64,000 bases of DNA, taken from the NCBI RefSeq assembly GCF_900111575.1, contig NZ_FOIF01000002.1:1-64000 (forward strand), given 5' to 3'. Below the pieces are notes generated by a model. It made no database searches and was not told where the DNA came from. It saw nothing but the letters and a program-made list of their open reading frames with translations. Every line of letters begins with the position of its first letter. Position 1 is the first letter of the stretch. This document shows positions 24,393-33,707 of this stretch, piece by piece. Both the position numbers and the translations under genes were made by a program. This stretch comes from Anaerobranca gottschalkii DSM 13577. Lineage in GTDB: Bacteria > Bacillota > Proteinivoracia > Proteinivoracales > Proteinivoracaceae.

Positions 24393-25113
24393 AGGACAAT
24401 TGCATATTCATTCTGTACTTTCCCCTTGTGCTTCTTTAGAAATGGGACCACAATTGATAGTACAAAAGGCTAAGGAACTAGGTCTAGATTTTATTGGAAT
24501 AACAGACCATAATAGTACTAAAAATTTAAAAGCTTTTCAAGATGTATGTCGAGCTAATAATATGTATTTTTTGCCAGGAATAGAAGTAGAGACTAAAGAA
24601 GAGGTCCATGTACTTTGTTATTTTAATGAACTAGAAAAAGCGGAAGAATTAGGTTTAATAGTTTATCAAAGTCTTCTACCTATACCCAATGATTATGAAC
24701 TTTTTGGATATCAAGTGATAGTAAATGAAAAAGAAGATATTTTAGGTTATGAAGAAAGATTACTGTTACAAAGGTGTTCATTAAGTATAACAGAATTGGC
24801 TAAGATAGTGGAGAAATTACAAGGGGTATGTATTCCAGCCCATATAGACAGGGATAAAAACGGTCTTTTAAAAACACTAGGTTTTATCCCAGAAGAACCC
24901 CTTTTCTCGATATTAGAGGTTTCTAAAAACTGTGATATCACAGTTTTTAAAGATAAATATTCTTTGACAAACAAAAATCTATTTAAAGGATGTGATGCAC
25001 ACAATCTGGAAGATCTAGTATTTGAACCAATTAATTTGGTAGTAAAAGGCTTTTCTTTAGAAGAACTTCTACTGGCTTTACAAAACAGAGAAGGTAGAAG
25101 TTATTTTCAGTAA
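24379..25113 (+). CDS. PHP domain phosphoesterase-like protein
   Basis: This 244-residue protein has the PHP metal motifs HIHSVLSPCASLEMGP at residues 7-22, GITDHNSTKN near 39-48, GIEVETKEEVHVLCYF, and CIPAHIDR plus GCDAHNLED toward the C-terminus. All suggest an intact metal site for hydrolysing a phosphoester. A PHP gene in this position is typical of clostridial and Thermotoga hydrogenase operons; its substrate is unknown. The ATG at 24379 overlaps the previous gene. Confidence 0.85.
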   Translation: MLNLKGQLHIHSVLSPCASLEMGPQLIVQKAKELGLDFIGITDHNSTKNLKAFQDVCRANNMYFLPGIEVETKEEVHVLCYFNELEKAEELGLIVYQSLLPIPNDYELFGYQVIVNEKEDILGYEERLLLQRCSLSITELAKIVEKLQGVCIPAHIDRDKNGLLKTLGFIPEEPLFSILEVSKNCDITVFKDKYSLTNKNLFKGCDAHNLEDLVFEPINLVVKGFSLEELLLALQNREGRSYFQ

Positions 25114-25138
25114 AGGAAATGAGAAAGGAGTTGAGATT

Positions 25139-25636
25139 ATGCAACAAATTAACTGTTGTTGTGGTGGAAATCAAAAAGATGAAAAATGGATTAAATTAGA
25201 AGAGTTAATTGATGGGTACAAAGGGAAAAAAGGTGCCCTTATCCCTGTTTTACAAAAAGCACAAGATATTTTTGGTTATTTACCTGAAGAAGTTATGGCT
25301 GCTATTGCAGATGGATTAGGTATACCTTTAAGTCAAGTATACGGTGTAGCAACTTTTTATGCTCAATTCCACTTAAAACCAAGGGGTAAAAATATCATTA
25401 GGGTTTGTTTAGGTACAGCTTGTCACGTTAGAGGTGGACAAAAGATATTTGAAAGGATTCAAAAAGAACTGAATGTAGAAAAAAATGGTACTACAGAAGA
25501 CTTATTATTTACATTAGAAGGTGTTGCTTGTATTGGTGCCTGTGGCTTAGCCCCAGTAATCATGATCAATGACGATACCCATGGTAGGTTAACCCCAGAT
25601 GATATTCCTGCAATCTTAGACAAGTACAGAGAGTAA
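25139..25636 (+). CDS. NuoE/HydC-like [2Fe-2S] subunit of NAD-linked formate dehydrogenase
   Basis: This 165-residue thioredoxin-fold protein has the NuoE pattern VYGVATFYAQFHLKP and cluster cysteines CLGTACHVRG and CIGACGLAP (C-x4-C...C-x3-C). In complexes such as HydABC and FDH-HylABC this subunit binds one [2Fe-2S] and helps NAD and ferredoxin exchange electrons. An unusual Cys-rich start (INCCCGG) precedes the domain. It is followed after 1 base by an ATPase gene. Confidence 0.9.
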   Translation: MQQINCCCGGNQKDEKWIKLEELIDGYKGKKGALIPVLQKAQDIFGYLPEEVMAAIADGLGIPLSQVYGVATFYAQFHLKPRGKNIIRVCLGTACHVRGGQKIFERIQKELNVEKNGTTEDLLFTLEGVACIGACGLAPVIMINDDTHGRLTPDDIPAILDKYRE

Positions 25637-25637
25637 A

Positions 25638-26201
25638 ATGGAAGATTTATCTCAAATTATTTTAGATCTAGCACAGAATTCATTAGGAGCAAATGCTAAT
25701 AAAATCGAAATTTATATAGCAATAGAATATGCCAATGATTTATTGACAGTAATGATTAAAGATGATGGTCATGGAATGGATGAAGAAATAGTTAAAAAAT
25801 GTACAGATCCCTTTTATACTACGAGAAAAACTAGAAGTGTCGGGTTAGGTCTATCCCTAACAAAAATGCTATGTGAACAATCTGGTGGTTCTTTTGAAAT
25901 CAGATCAATAAAAGGACAAGGTACTACTTTAAACTTTAGTTTTAAAATAAGTCATTGGGACAGACCACCGGTTGGAAAACTAGAAGACACCTATTTAGCT
26001 TTAATAATTTTAAATCCCTATTGTGAAATAATCTTCTCTCTCAATTCAGATATAAATCCTAATACCTTTATGATTGACTCAAAAGAAATAAAAGAAAATA
26101 TCGGAGAAGATGGGAATTTTTCTGACCCTTGGGTAGTTAGTTGGTTAAAGGAATACCTTCAAGAAAATATCTACCATCATATAAAGGAGGAATTGCAGTG
26201 A
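25638..26201 (+). CDS. Histidine-kinase-type ATPase domain protein without phosphoacceptor
   Basis: This 187-residue protein has GHKL boxes: N box ILDLAQNSLGANANKI, G1 DDGHGMDEE near residues 46-54, F box DPFYTTRKTRSVGLGLSL, and G2 GQGTTLNF. There is no His-containing dimerisation domain and no receiver. A C-terminal tail of about 80 residues has no recognised fold. It sits inside the NuoE-[2Fe-2S]-NuoF run, a conserved position in clostridial hydrogenase operons. Start ATG 25638 directly follows the NuoE-like stop. Confidence 0.8.
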   Translation: MEDLSQIILDLAQNSLGANANKIEIYIAIEYANDLLTVMIKDDGHGMDEEIVKKCTDPFYTTRKTRSVGLGLSLTKMLCEQSGGSFEIRSIKGQGTTLNFSFKISHWDRPPVGKLEDTYLALIILNPYCEIIFSLNSDINPNTFMIDSKEIKENIGEDGNFSDPWVVSWLKEYLQENIYHHIKEELQ

Positions 26202-26572
26202 GTAAAATTAAAAGTTTAGAAGATCTTCGTAAACTTAGGGAAGAGCAATCTAAGCTATCAACAGCTCGGGAAAGTGATCACCCTACCGTAATAGTTGGGA
26301 TGGGTACATGTGGTATAGCTGCTGGAGCTAGGGATGTAATGTTAACAATTTTAGAAGAAATTAATAAAAGAAATTTAAAAGTAAATATAACACAAACTGG
26401 CTGTATAGGAATGTGTCAACATGAACCCTTAGTTGATGTTGTAATTCCTGGACAAGACCGAATTACCTATGGAAGGGTTACTAAAGATTTAGCTAAAAAA
26501 ATCGTTGTTGAACACCTGGCCAATGGTAATATCTTAAAAGATGCAGTAATAGGTAAAATTGAAAAACAGTAA
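26198..26572 (+). CDS. Thioredoxin-like [2Fe-2S] ferredoxin
   Basis: This 124-residue protein has the pattern VGMGTCGIAAGAR and TGCIGMCQHEP (C-x(n)-C-x3-C) of thioredoxin-fold [2Fe-2S] ferredoxins. A similar domain starts the NuoF-like subunit that follows; here an extra free-standing copy exists. GTG 26198 is preceded by AAAGGAGG and overlaps the ATPase stop codon. It is likely an electron-transfer subunit of the formate dehydrogenase complex. Confidence 0.85.
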   Translation: MSKIKSLEDLRKLREEQSKLSTARESDHPTVIVGMGTCGIAAGARDVMLTILEEINKRNLKVNITQTGCIGMCQHEPLVDVVIPGQDRITYGRVTKDLAKKIVVEHLANGNILKDAVIGKIEKQ

Positions 26573-26585
26573 AGGGGGTTTTTAA

Positions 26586-28376
26586 ATGATACAACGTGGA
26601 CACATACTGGTTTGTTCTGGTACAGGTTGTGTATCGTCAGGTTGCCTTAAAGTTGTGGAATCACTAACGGAAAATATGGAAAAACATAACATACAAGATG
26701 AGTTTAAAGTAATTAAAACTGGTTGTCATGGGTTCTGTGAAATGGGACCAATTGTAATTATATATCCTGAAGGAACTTTTTACTGTAGAGTAACACCAGA
26801 AGATACTGCTAAAATTGTAGAAGAACATTTATTAAAAGGAAGAATAGTTAAAGAACTACTTTACACACCACCACAAGGGGAACATAAGATTCCAAGTTAT
26901 AAAGAAATTGATTTCTATAAAAAGCAGCAAAGGATTGCTTTAAGAAACTGTGGTTATATCAACCCTGAAGATATTAAAGAATATATCGGTAAAGGTGGAT
27001 ATGAAGCCTTAGGTAAAGTTTTAACCCAAATGACACCCCAAGAAGTTATTGATGAAATGAAAAAATCAGGTTTAAGGGGTAGAGGTGGCGGTGGATTCCC
27101 TACAGGATTAAAATGGGAATTTGCCAGCAAAAGTCAAAGTGATAAAAAATATGTAATCTGTAATGCCGACGAAGGTGACCCAGGTGCTTTTATGGATAGA
27201 AGTATCCTTGAAGGTGACCCCCATAGCTTGATTGAAGGTATGATTATCGCCGGATATGCCATTGGTGCCGATGAAGGTTATGTTTACGTAAGGGCAGAGT
27301 ACCCATTAGCTATTAAAAGATTGAAAATAGCTATCCAACAGGCAGAAGAGTACGGATTATTAGGTGAAGATATTTTAGGAACAGGGTTTAATTTCACTTT
27401 ACACATTAAAGAAGGAGCCGGTGCCTTCGTTTGTGGTGAAGAAACAGCTTTAATGGCCTCTATTGAAGGTAAAAGGGGTATGCCAAGACCAAGGCCTCCA
27501 TTCCCTGCAGTTAAAGGTTTGTGGGATAAGCCTTCTAATATCAACAACGTGGAAACCTTTGCTAATGTTCCTGTAATCTATGAAAAAGGTGCTGAGTGGT
27601 TTGCCTCTATCGGTACAGAAAAAAGTAAAGGAACAAAAGTATTTGCTTTAACAGGTAAAATCAATAACACAGGTCTTGCTGAAGTACCTATGGGAATTAC
27701 TATCAGAGAAATTATATATGATATCGGTGGCGGAATTACTAATAACAGGAAATTCAAAGCTGTTCAAATCGGAGGACCATCTGGTGGTTGTATTCCAGAA
27801 GAGTTATTAGATCTACCAATTGACTATGATTCACTACTTGATGCCGGTGCTATGATGGGATCTGGTGGTCTTGTAGTAATGGATGATACAACTTGTATGG
27901 TGGATTTAGCTAAATTCTTCTTAAATTTCACCCAAGCTGAATCCTGTGGTAAATGTACACCTTGTAGAGAAGGTACTAAGAGGATGTTAGAAATCCTTGA
28001 AAGAATTACCGAAGGTAATGGAAAAGAAGGAGATATTGAATTATTAGAAGAAATTGGTGAAACAGTAAAATTAACTTCCCTTTGTGGTTTAGGTCAAACT
28101 GCTCCAAACCCAATTTTAAGTACAATAAAGTACTTTAGAGATGAATATGAAGCCCATATTAACCAAAAACGTTGTCCAGCAGGGTTATGTGCAGCTTTAA
28201 CGACTTATAAAATTGAAGCAGAAAAATGTATAGGATGTACAGCCTGTGGTAGAGTTTGCCCTGTAAATGCTATCAAAGGTGAAGTTAAAAAACTTCATGA
28301 AATTGATCCAGAAGTTTGTATCAAATGTGGTGCTTGTGTAGAAAAATGTAAATTTAATGCCATTTATAAAGGATAA
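26586..28376 (+). CDS. NuoF/HydB-like NAD- and FMN-binding subunit
   Basis: This 596-residue subunit has four parts in order: an N-terminal thioredoxin-like [2Fe-2S] domain (CSGTGCVSSGC...TGCHGFCEMGP, residues 10-60); the NuoF core with RGRGGGGFPTG and CNADEGDPGAFMDR; the cluster motif CGKCTPCREG near residue 457; and two C-terminal [4Fe-4S] motifs (CIGCTACGRVCP, CIKCGACVEKC). This is the HydB architecture of electron-bifurcating hydrogenases and formate dehydrogenases, where NAD reduction occurs on FMN. It precedes the catalytic formate dehydrogenase gene by 26 bases. Confidence 0.93.
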   Translation: MIQRGHILVCSGTGCVSSGCLKVVESLTENMEKHNIQDEFKVIKTGCHGFCEMGPIVIIYPEGTFYCRVTPEDTAKIVEEHLLKGRIVKELLYTPPQGEHKIPSYKEIDFYKKQQRIALRNCGYINPEDIKEYIGKGGYEALGKVLTQMTPQEVIDEMKKSGLRGRGGGGFPTGLKWEFASKSQSDKKYVICNADEGDPGAFMDRSILEGDPHSLIEGMIIAGYAIGADEGYVYVRAEYPLAIKRLKIAIQQAEEYGLLGEDILGTGFNFTLHIKEGAGAFVCGEETALMASIEGKRGMPRPRPPFPAVKGLWDKPSNINNVETFANVPVIYEKGAEWFASIGTEKSKGTKVFALTGKINNTGLAEVPMGITIREIIYDIGGGITNNRKFKAVQIGGPSGGCIPEELLDLPIDYDSLLDAGAMMGSGGLVVMDDTTCMVDLAKFFLNFTQAESCGKCTPCREGTKRMLEILERITEGNGKEGDIELLEEIGETVKLTSLCGLGQTAPNPILSTIKYFRDEYEAHINQKRCPAGLCAALTTYKIEAEKCIGCTACGRVCPVNAIKGEVKKLHEIDPEVCIKCGACVEKCKFNAIYKG

Positions 28377-28402
28377 TACAGTGGATGAAAGGAAGTGATG
28401 AA

Positions 28403-31087
28403 ATGGAACATGTATCAATCATAATAGATGGTAAGAAAGTATCTGTTCCTAAAAACAGTACTGTATTGGAAGCTGCTAAATTTGCAGGGATTGAAATTCC
28501 AACCCTTTGTCACCACCCTGCAATAAGTAATACCGGTTCTTGTAGAATCTGTGTTGTGGAAATCGAAGGTCATAAGAACTTACCTGCTTCCTGTGTTTAT
28601 CCAGTACAAGAAGGTATGGTGATAAATACAAAAACCGATAAAGTAGTAAAGGCCCGTCAACATATTTTAGAATTACTTCTTGCTAACCATCCGAAGGATT
28701 GTATGACTTGCGAAGCTGCCGGTAATTGTAAGTTAATGGATTACTGCTATGATTATGGTGTTGAAGACTCCAGATTTGAAGGGGCAGTAAGTGAAAGACA
28801 TGTAGATGACAACAACCCCTTCATCCAAAGGGATTATGAAAAGTGTATCCTATGTGGTGCTTGTGTAAAAATCTGTGATGAAGTTCAAGGAAACAATGTT
28901 ATAGATTTTGCAAATCGTGGATTTGATACTACAATTTCAGCACCTTTTAATAAAGAACTAGAGGTAGGTAACTGCGTATTCTGTGGTCAATGTATGTCAG
29001 TTTGTCCAACCGGTGCCTTAACTTCTAAAATTTCTAAAGGTAAGGCTAGGGCTTGGGAAACTAAAAAAGTACTAACAACATGTTCTTATTGTGGTGTTGG
29101 TTGTAACTTCTACTTAGAAGTAAAAAATGATGAAATCGTCGGTGTTAGCTCCCATTTTGATAGCCCAGTTAATGGTGGACACCTTTGTGTAAAAGGCCGT
29201 TTTGGTTGGGATTTTGTCAACAGTCCAGATCGTTTAAAAACACCTTTAATTAAGAAAGATGGTAAATTCCAAGAAGCTACTTGGGAAGAAGCAATAGAGT
29301 TAATTAGCACTAAGTTTAAAGAAATTAAAGAAAATTACGGATCTGACGCTTTTGCAGGTCTAGCTTCTGCTAGGGTAACCAATGAAGATAATTTCGCATT
29401 CCAAAAATTATTTAGAGCCGTTTTAGGTACTAACAATATTGACCACTGTGCCCGCCTCTGACACGCCCCAACTGTGGCTGGTCTAGCCACTTCATTAGGT
29501 AGCGGTGCAATGACAAATACCATTGCAGAAATTGAAAATACCAAAGGATTATTAGTAATCGGTTCAAATACTACTGAGACCCATCCTATCACAGCTTTGA
29601 GAATTAAAAAAGCAGTGAAAAAAGGTGCTAAACTGGTTGTGATTGATCCAAGAAGGATAGAACTGACAAAATATGCCGATGTATTCCTTCAAATCAGACC
29701 AGGTACTAACCTTGCTATTTTAAACGGATTATTACACGTAATCATCAGAGATGGTTTAGTGGATAAAGACTTTATTGAAAGAAGAACTGAAAACTTCGAA
29801 GCAGTAAAAGAAGCAGTGAAAGATTATACTCCAGAAAGAGTAGCAAAAATTTGTGGTGTTAAACCAGAAGATATTGAAAAAGCTGCAAGAATTTACGGAG
29901 AAGCAGATGGTGCAGGTATCCTATACTGTATGGGTATAACCCAACACACCACTGGTGTTGATACTGTATTTGCTATCTCTAACTTAGCTTTAGCTACTGG
30001 TAATGTAGGTAGAGAAAATGCAGGGGTTAACCCATTAAGGGGACAAAACAACGTTCAAGGTGCTTGTGATATGGGTGCATTACCTAATGTATACCCTGGA
30101 TATCAAGCTGTTACTAACCCTGATTTTAAAGCTAAATTTGAACAGGCTTGGGGAGTTACATTGTCAGATAAACCTGGGTTAACTATCTCTGGAATGCTCC
30201 ATGGAGCAATGGAAAAAACCATTAGAGCCATGTACATTATGGGAGAAAACCCAGTATTAACAGACCCAGACTCCAATCATGTAATAGAAGCACTAAATAA
30301 CTTAGACTTCTTAGTTGTACAAGATATATTCTTAACAGAAACAGCTAAATTAGCAGATGTAGTACTTCCAGCAGCTACCTTTGCTGAAAAAGATGGAACC
30401 TTTACTAATACTGAAAGAAGGGTTCAAAGGGTTCGTCAAGCCATTAACCCAAGGGGAGAATCTAAACCAGATTGGATGATTATTACTAAAATTGCCAACT
30501 CTTTAGGAGCTAACTGGAACTACCAAAAACCAGAAGATATTATGGCTGAAATTTCTAAAGTAACCCCAGCTTATGGTGGAATCAATTATGAAAGAATCGA
30601 TAAAGTTGGTTTACATTGGCCATGTCCAACATTAGATCATCCAGGTACTCCAACCCTTCATAGAGATACATTCCCAATAGGTAAAGGTAAATTCATTCCA
30701 GTAGAACACAGAGACTCCCAAGAATTACCTGATGAAGAATACCCATTAATCCTTACTACTGGACGTAACTTATACCACTACCATTCTGGTTCAATGACAA
30801 GAAGGGCAAAAGGATTAAAAGCTTTTAGAGATGAAGAATTATTAGAAATTAACCCAATTACAGCAAAAGAACTAGGAATAGAAGATGGAGAAACTGTTAA
30901 GGTTATATCTAGAAGGGGAGAAATAACTACTAAAGTTCAGCTTACTGAAAAGGTAGGGCCTGGAGTAGTATTTATGACCTTCCACTTCGCTGAATCAGCG
31001 GTAAATGTTTTAACAAACCCAGCATTAGATCCTGTCTCAAAAACTCCTGAATTTAAATCCTGTGCTGTGCGAATTGAAAAACTCTAA
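28403..31087 (+). CDS. fdhA: Selenocysteine-containing formate dehydrogenase, catalytic subunit
   Basis: This 894-residue enzyme is read through an in-frame UGA at 29459-29461 (Sec353). The N-terminal 220 residues are NuoG-like: a [2Fe-2S] (CHHPAISNTGSCRIC), a His-Cys cluster region (HPKDCMTCEAAGNC), and two [4Fe-4S] motifs (CILCGACVKICDE, CVFCGQCMSVCP). The molybdopterin domain starts with CSYCGVGCNF. The Sec context DHCARL-U-HAPTVAGL is that of formate dehydrogenases. Mo or W is the metal. It would oxidise formate or reduce CO2 while exchanging electrons with NAD and perhaps ferredoxin through the NuoE/NuoF-like partners. ATG 28403 follows AAAGGAAGTG. Confidence 0.95.
29459..29490 (+). promoter_or_regulatory. 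Selenocysteine UGA codon and bacterial SECIS hairpin
   Basis: TGA at 29459-29461 is followed 12 bases later by a perfect 6-bp stem, GTGGCT (29474-29479) and AGCCAC (29485-29490), enclosing a GGTCT loop. GGU in the loop is the SelB contact in E. coli fdhF, and spacing from the UGA to the loop (18 bases) fits. selA, selB and selC are not in the window. Confidence 0.93.
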
Positions 31088-31116
31088 AAAAGAGGCCTAC
31101 GGGCCTCTTTTGTTTG
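31088..31116 (+). terminator. Intrinsic terminator after fdhA
   Basis: AAAAGAGGCC (31088-31097) pairs with GGCCTCTTTT (31102-31111) around TACG, followed by a short T-rich end. It closes the operon that begins at 22017. Confidence 0.9.
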
Positions 31117-31292
31117 TTATAAAGTATTTATATTGCAATACAAAAAACAAATGATATTTTTTTCACAATCATTATTTATTTCATGGTAAAATATTTACAA
31201 TATCGAGGGAAATATGGTAGTATTTAATCAATAAGATTCTTCTATAATCTAAATAATTAATAAATTTAATAATGATTTAAGGGGGAAGTTAG

Positions 31293-31913
31293 ATGACAAA
31301 ATTTCATAAAATACCAGATGTGGTAATAAAAAGATTACCTATTTATTTACGGTATTTGCAGCAACTAATGGAGAGGGATATCGATACAGTATCTTCTCAA
31401 CAAATGGGTGAAGATTTAAATTTAAATCCTGCTCAAATTAGGAAGGACTTATCTATTTTTGGTGATTTTGGAGTAAAAGGAATGGGTTATAGGGTTACTG
31501 ACCTTGCTGAAAAATTAATATCTATTTTAGGTCTTGATAAGCAAATTAACATAGCTTTGGTGGGAGTTGGTAATTTAGGTGCTGCCCTTTGTCAATATAA
31601 CAGGTATCAAAATACTAGTACCAAAATTGTAGCCCTTTTTGATGGACATCCAGCAAAGGTAGGTCAAAAAATTGGTAACTTAGTTGTTTATCCGATGGAA
31701 GATTTACCCAAAGTTGTTAAAGAGCTAAATATAAAAATGGCAATAATTACTGTTCCCGCTCAAGCAGCTCAAGGGGTAGCTGATCAATTAATCGATAGTG
31801 GAATCAAAGTTATATTAAACTTTGCTCCTGCTTTAATTCAAGCTCCACCAGGAGTTAAAGTACAAAATGCCGATGTTACTACAGAACTTCAATCTTTGGC
31901 ATATTATTTATAA
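31293..31913 (+). CDS. rex: Redox-sensing transcriptional repressor Rex
   Basis: This 206-residue repressor has an N-terminal winged helix (LYLRYLQQLMERDIDTVSSQQMGEDLNLNPAQIRKDLSIFGDFG) and a C-terminal Rossmann domain with GVGNLGAAL near residue 91 that senses NADH/NAD. Rex usually represses fermentation and hydrogen/formate genes when NADH is low. It lies next to the formate dehydrogenase and upstream of aspartase and Rnf, all NADH-linked, so these are likely targets. No clear TTGTTAA-N4-TTAACAA operator was found by eye near any of them. ATG 31293 follows GGGGGAAG. Confidence 0.95.
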   Translation: MTKFHKIPDVVIKRLPIYLRYLQQLMERDIDTVSSQQMGEDLNLNPAQIRKDLSIFGDFGVKGMGYRVTDLAEKLISILGLDKQINIALVGVGNLGAALCQYNRYQNTSTKIVALFDGHPAKVGQKIGNLVVYPMEDLPKVVKELNIKMAIITVPAQAAQGVADQLIDSGIKVILNFAPALIQAPPGVKVQNADVTTELQSLAYYL

Positions 31914-32018
31914 TTGTAGTTATTATATAAATAATTTAGACTATATTATGATAGGCAGGATTTTTAAATAATAGGGAGAATATAGTAAAGGATAAAATAT
32001 TTTAAGGAGGCAAAAAAG

Positions 32019-33434
32019 GTGGCATCCTACAGAATTGAGAAAGATTTACTAGGGGAAAGGGAAATAAGGGAAGATGTGTATTATGGGATACAAACCCAGA
32101 GGGCTTTGGAAAACTTTCCAATAACAGGTTATAAGCCCCACAAAAGCTTAATCATTGCCTTAGCCCACATTAAAAAGGCTGCAGCTCAAGCTAATTTTGA
32201 AGTTGGACGTTTAAATAAAAAAATAGCAGATGCTATTGTAGCTGCTGCCGATGAAATTTTAGCTGGGAAGCTCCATGATCAATTTGTAGTGGATGTAATT
32301 CAAGGGGGAGCAGGAACATCCTTTAATATGAATGCTAATGAAGTAATAGCAAATCGGGCTATTGAGCTATTAGGAGGAAAAAAAGGAGATTACTTGATTG
32401 TTTCACCTAATACCCATGTAAATATGGCTCAGTCAACCAATGATGTTTTTCCTACCGCTATTAGGTTATCTGCTTTGTCACTAGCAGACGGTGTAATTCA
32501 AGCTTTAACTGATTTAGTAAATGCTTTAAAATCAAAAGAAGAAGAGTTTAATGGTATTCTAAAAATGGGCAGAACCCATTTGCAAGATGCAGTGCCTATA
32601 AGACTTGGACAAGAGTTTGGAGCTTATGCCCGACTAATTTCTAGAGATGTAAAAAGGATAAAGAATACTTTAGATGAATTGAAGGAAATTAATATGGGGG
32701 CAACTGCCGTTGGAACAGGCTTAAATGCAGATCCCCAATATATAGAGTTAGTAGTAGAAAAATTAAAGGAAAACACTGGTTTTGACTTGGTTGGAGCAGA
32801 AAATTTAGTAGATGCAACTCAAAATACCGATGCCTATGTTAATGTTTCCTCTGCTTTAAAAATTTGTGCAGTAAACCTATCTAAAATAGCTAATGACTTA
32901 AGGCTTTTAGCTTCAGGTCCTAAATGTGGATTTAATGAAATAAATCTACCACCGGTTCAACCGGGTTCATCAATAATGCCAGGAAAAGTTAACCCTGTAA
33001 TGGCAGAAGTTGTAAATCAAGTGGCATTCCAAATTATTGGTAATGATCATACCATAACCTTAGCTTCAGAAGCTGGGCAATTAGAACTAAATGTTATGGA
33101 ACCAGTATTGACTTTTAATTTATTACAATCTCTAGAGATTTTAAGGAATGTTGTAATAGTATTTACAGAAAAATGTATAAAAGGTATTACTGCTAATATA
33201 GATAGATGTCAAGAGTTGGTACAAAAAAGTATAGGTATTGTTACAGCTATCAATCCCCATGTCGGATATGAAACAGCTTCCCAAGTGGCTAAAGAAGCTT
33301 TAGTTACCGGCCGTTCTGTAAGGGAAATAGTCTTAGAAAGGGGTATATTAACTGAAGAAGAGTTAGAAATAATTCTTAACCCCTACGAAATGACAAAACC
33401 AGGAATAGCAGGGAAAGAACTATTGGATAGATAG
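32019..33434 (+). CDS. aspA: Aspartate ammonia-lyase (aspartase)
   Basis: This 471-residue enzyme of the fumarase/aspartase superfamily splits aspartate into fumarate and ammonia. The signature GSSIMPGKVNP near residue 318 holds the catalytic Ser; other family regions are GRTHLQDAVPIRLGQEF and SPNTHVNMAQSTNDVFPTA. The length and VYYGIQTQRALENFPI start favour aspartase over fumarase C, though the two are related closely. GTG 32019 is preceded by AAGGAGG. With the malate dehydrogenase at 3345 it may feed C4 acids. Confidence 0.88.
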   Translation: MASYRIEKDLLGEREIREDVYYGIQTQRALENFPITGYKPHKSLIIALAHIKKAAAQANFEVGRLNKKIADAIVAAADEILAGKLHDQFVVDVIQGGAGTSFNMNANEVIANRAIELLGGKKGDYLIVSPNTHVNMAQSTNDVFPTAIRLSALSLADGVIQALTDLVNALKSKEEEFNGILKMGRTHLQDAVPIRLGQEFGAYARLISRDVKRIKNTLDELKEINMGATAVGTGLNADPQYIELVVEKLKENTGFDLVGAENLVDATQNTDAYVNVSSALKICAVNLSKIANDLRLLASGPKCGFNEINLPPVQPGSSIMPGKVNPVMAEVVNQVAFQIIGNDHTITLASEAGQLELNVMEPVLTFNLLQSLEILRNVVIVFTEKCIKGITANIDRCQELVQKSIGIVTAINPHVGYETASQVAKEALVTGRSVREIVLERGILTEEELEIILNPYEMTKPGIAGKELLDR

Positions 33435-33550
33435 TAATATTTTCTAATAAAGGCTAATTTAAAAGAATATGGTTGAATTTCAAAGTAGAAAGTATTATTA
33501 TAAAAGAAAAGCTTTTTCTACTTAGTAGATATATTTAGTAAAATATTATA

Positions 33551-33574
33551 GGCGGTTAATTCCGTCCCTTTTTT
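33551..33574 (+). terminator. Probable terminator after aspA
   Basis: GGCGG (33551-33555) pairs with CCGTC (33562-33566), with one G-U pair, followed by CC and six T. It lies 117 bases after aspA and upstream of the rnf leader. Confidence 0.6.
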
Positions 33575-33620
33575 GTGTTATTAGTTGTGTAAGTTAATTC
33601 ATTCACTGATTTGATTGAAA

Positions 33621-33679
33621 AAATTTGTATTTAATAGATACAAATTTTTAATAAATAAAGTCTTCTTAATAAAGACTTT
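33621..33679 (+). promoter_or_regulatory. Tandem hairpins in the rnfC leader
   Basis: AAATTTGTAT (33621-33630) pairs with ATACAAATTT (33638-33647). It is followed at once by AAAGTCTT (33657-33664) pairing with AAGACTTT (33672-33679). The pair ends about 15 bases before the AAAGGGG ribosome site of rnfC. It could be an attenuator, an mRNA-stability element or a translational control site. Confidence 0.5.
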
Positions 33680-33707
33680 AAAAAGATTTAATAAAGGGGT
33701 GATATAC

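Noticed and set aside
29459-29461. TGA as a frameshift or pseudogene break in the formate dehydrogenase
   Set aside because: The frame continues in phase, the position is the active-site Sec/Cys of the family, and a SECIS hairpin follows.
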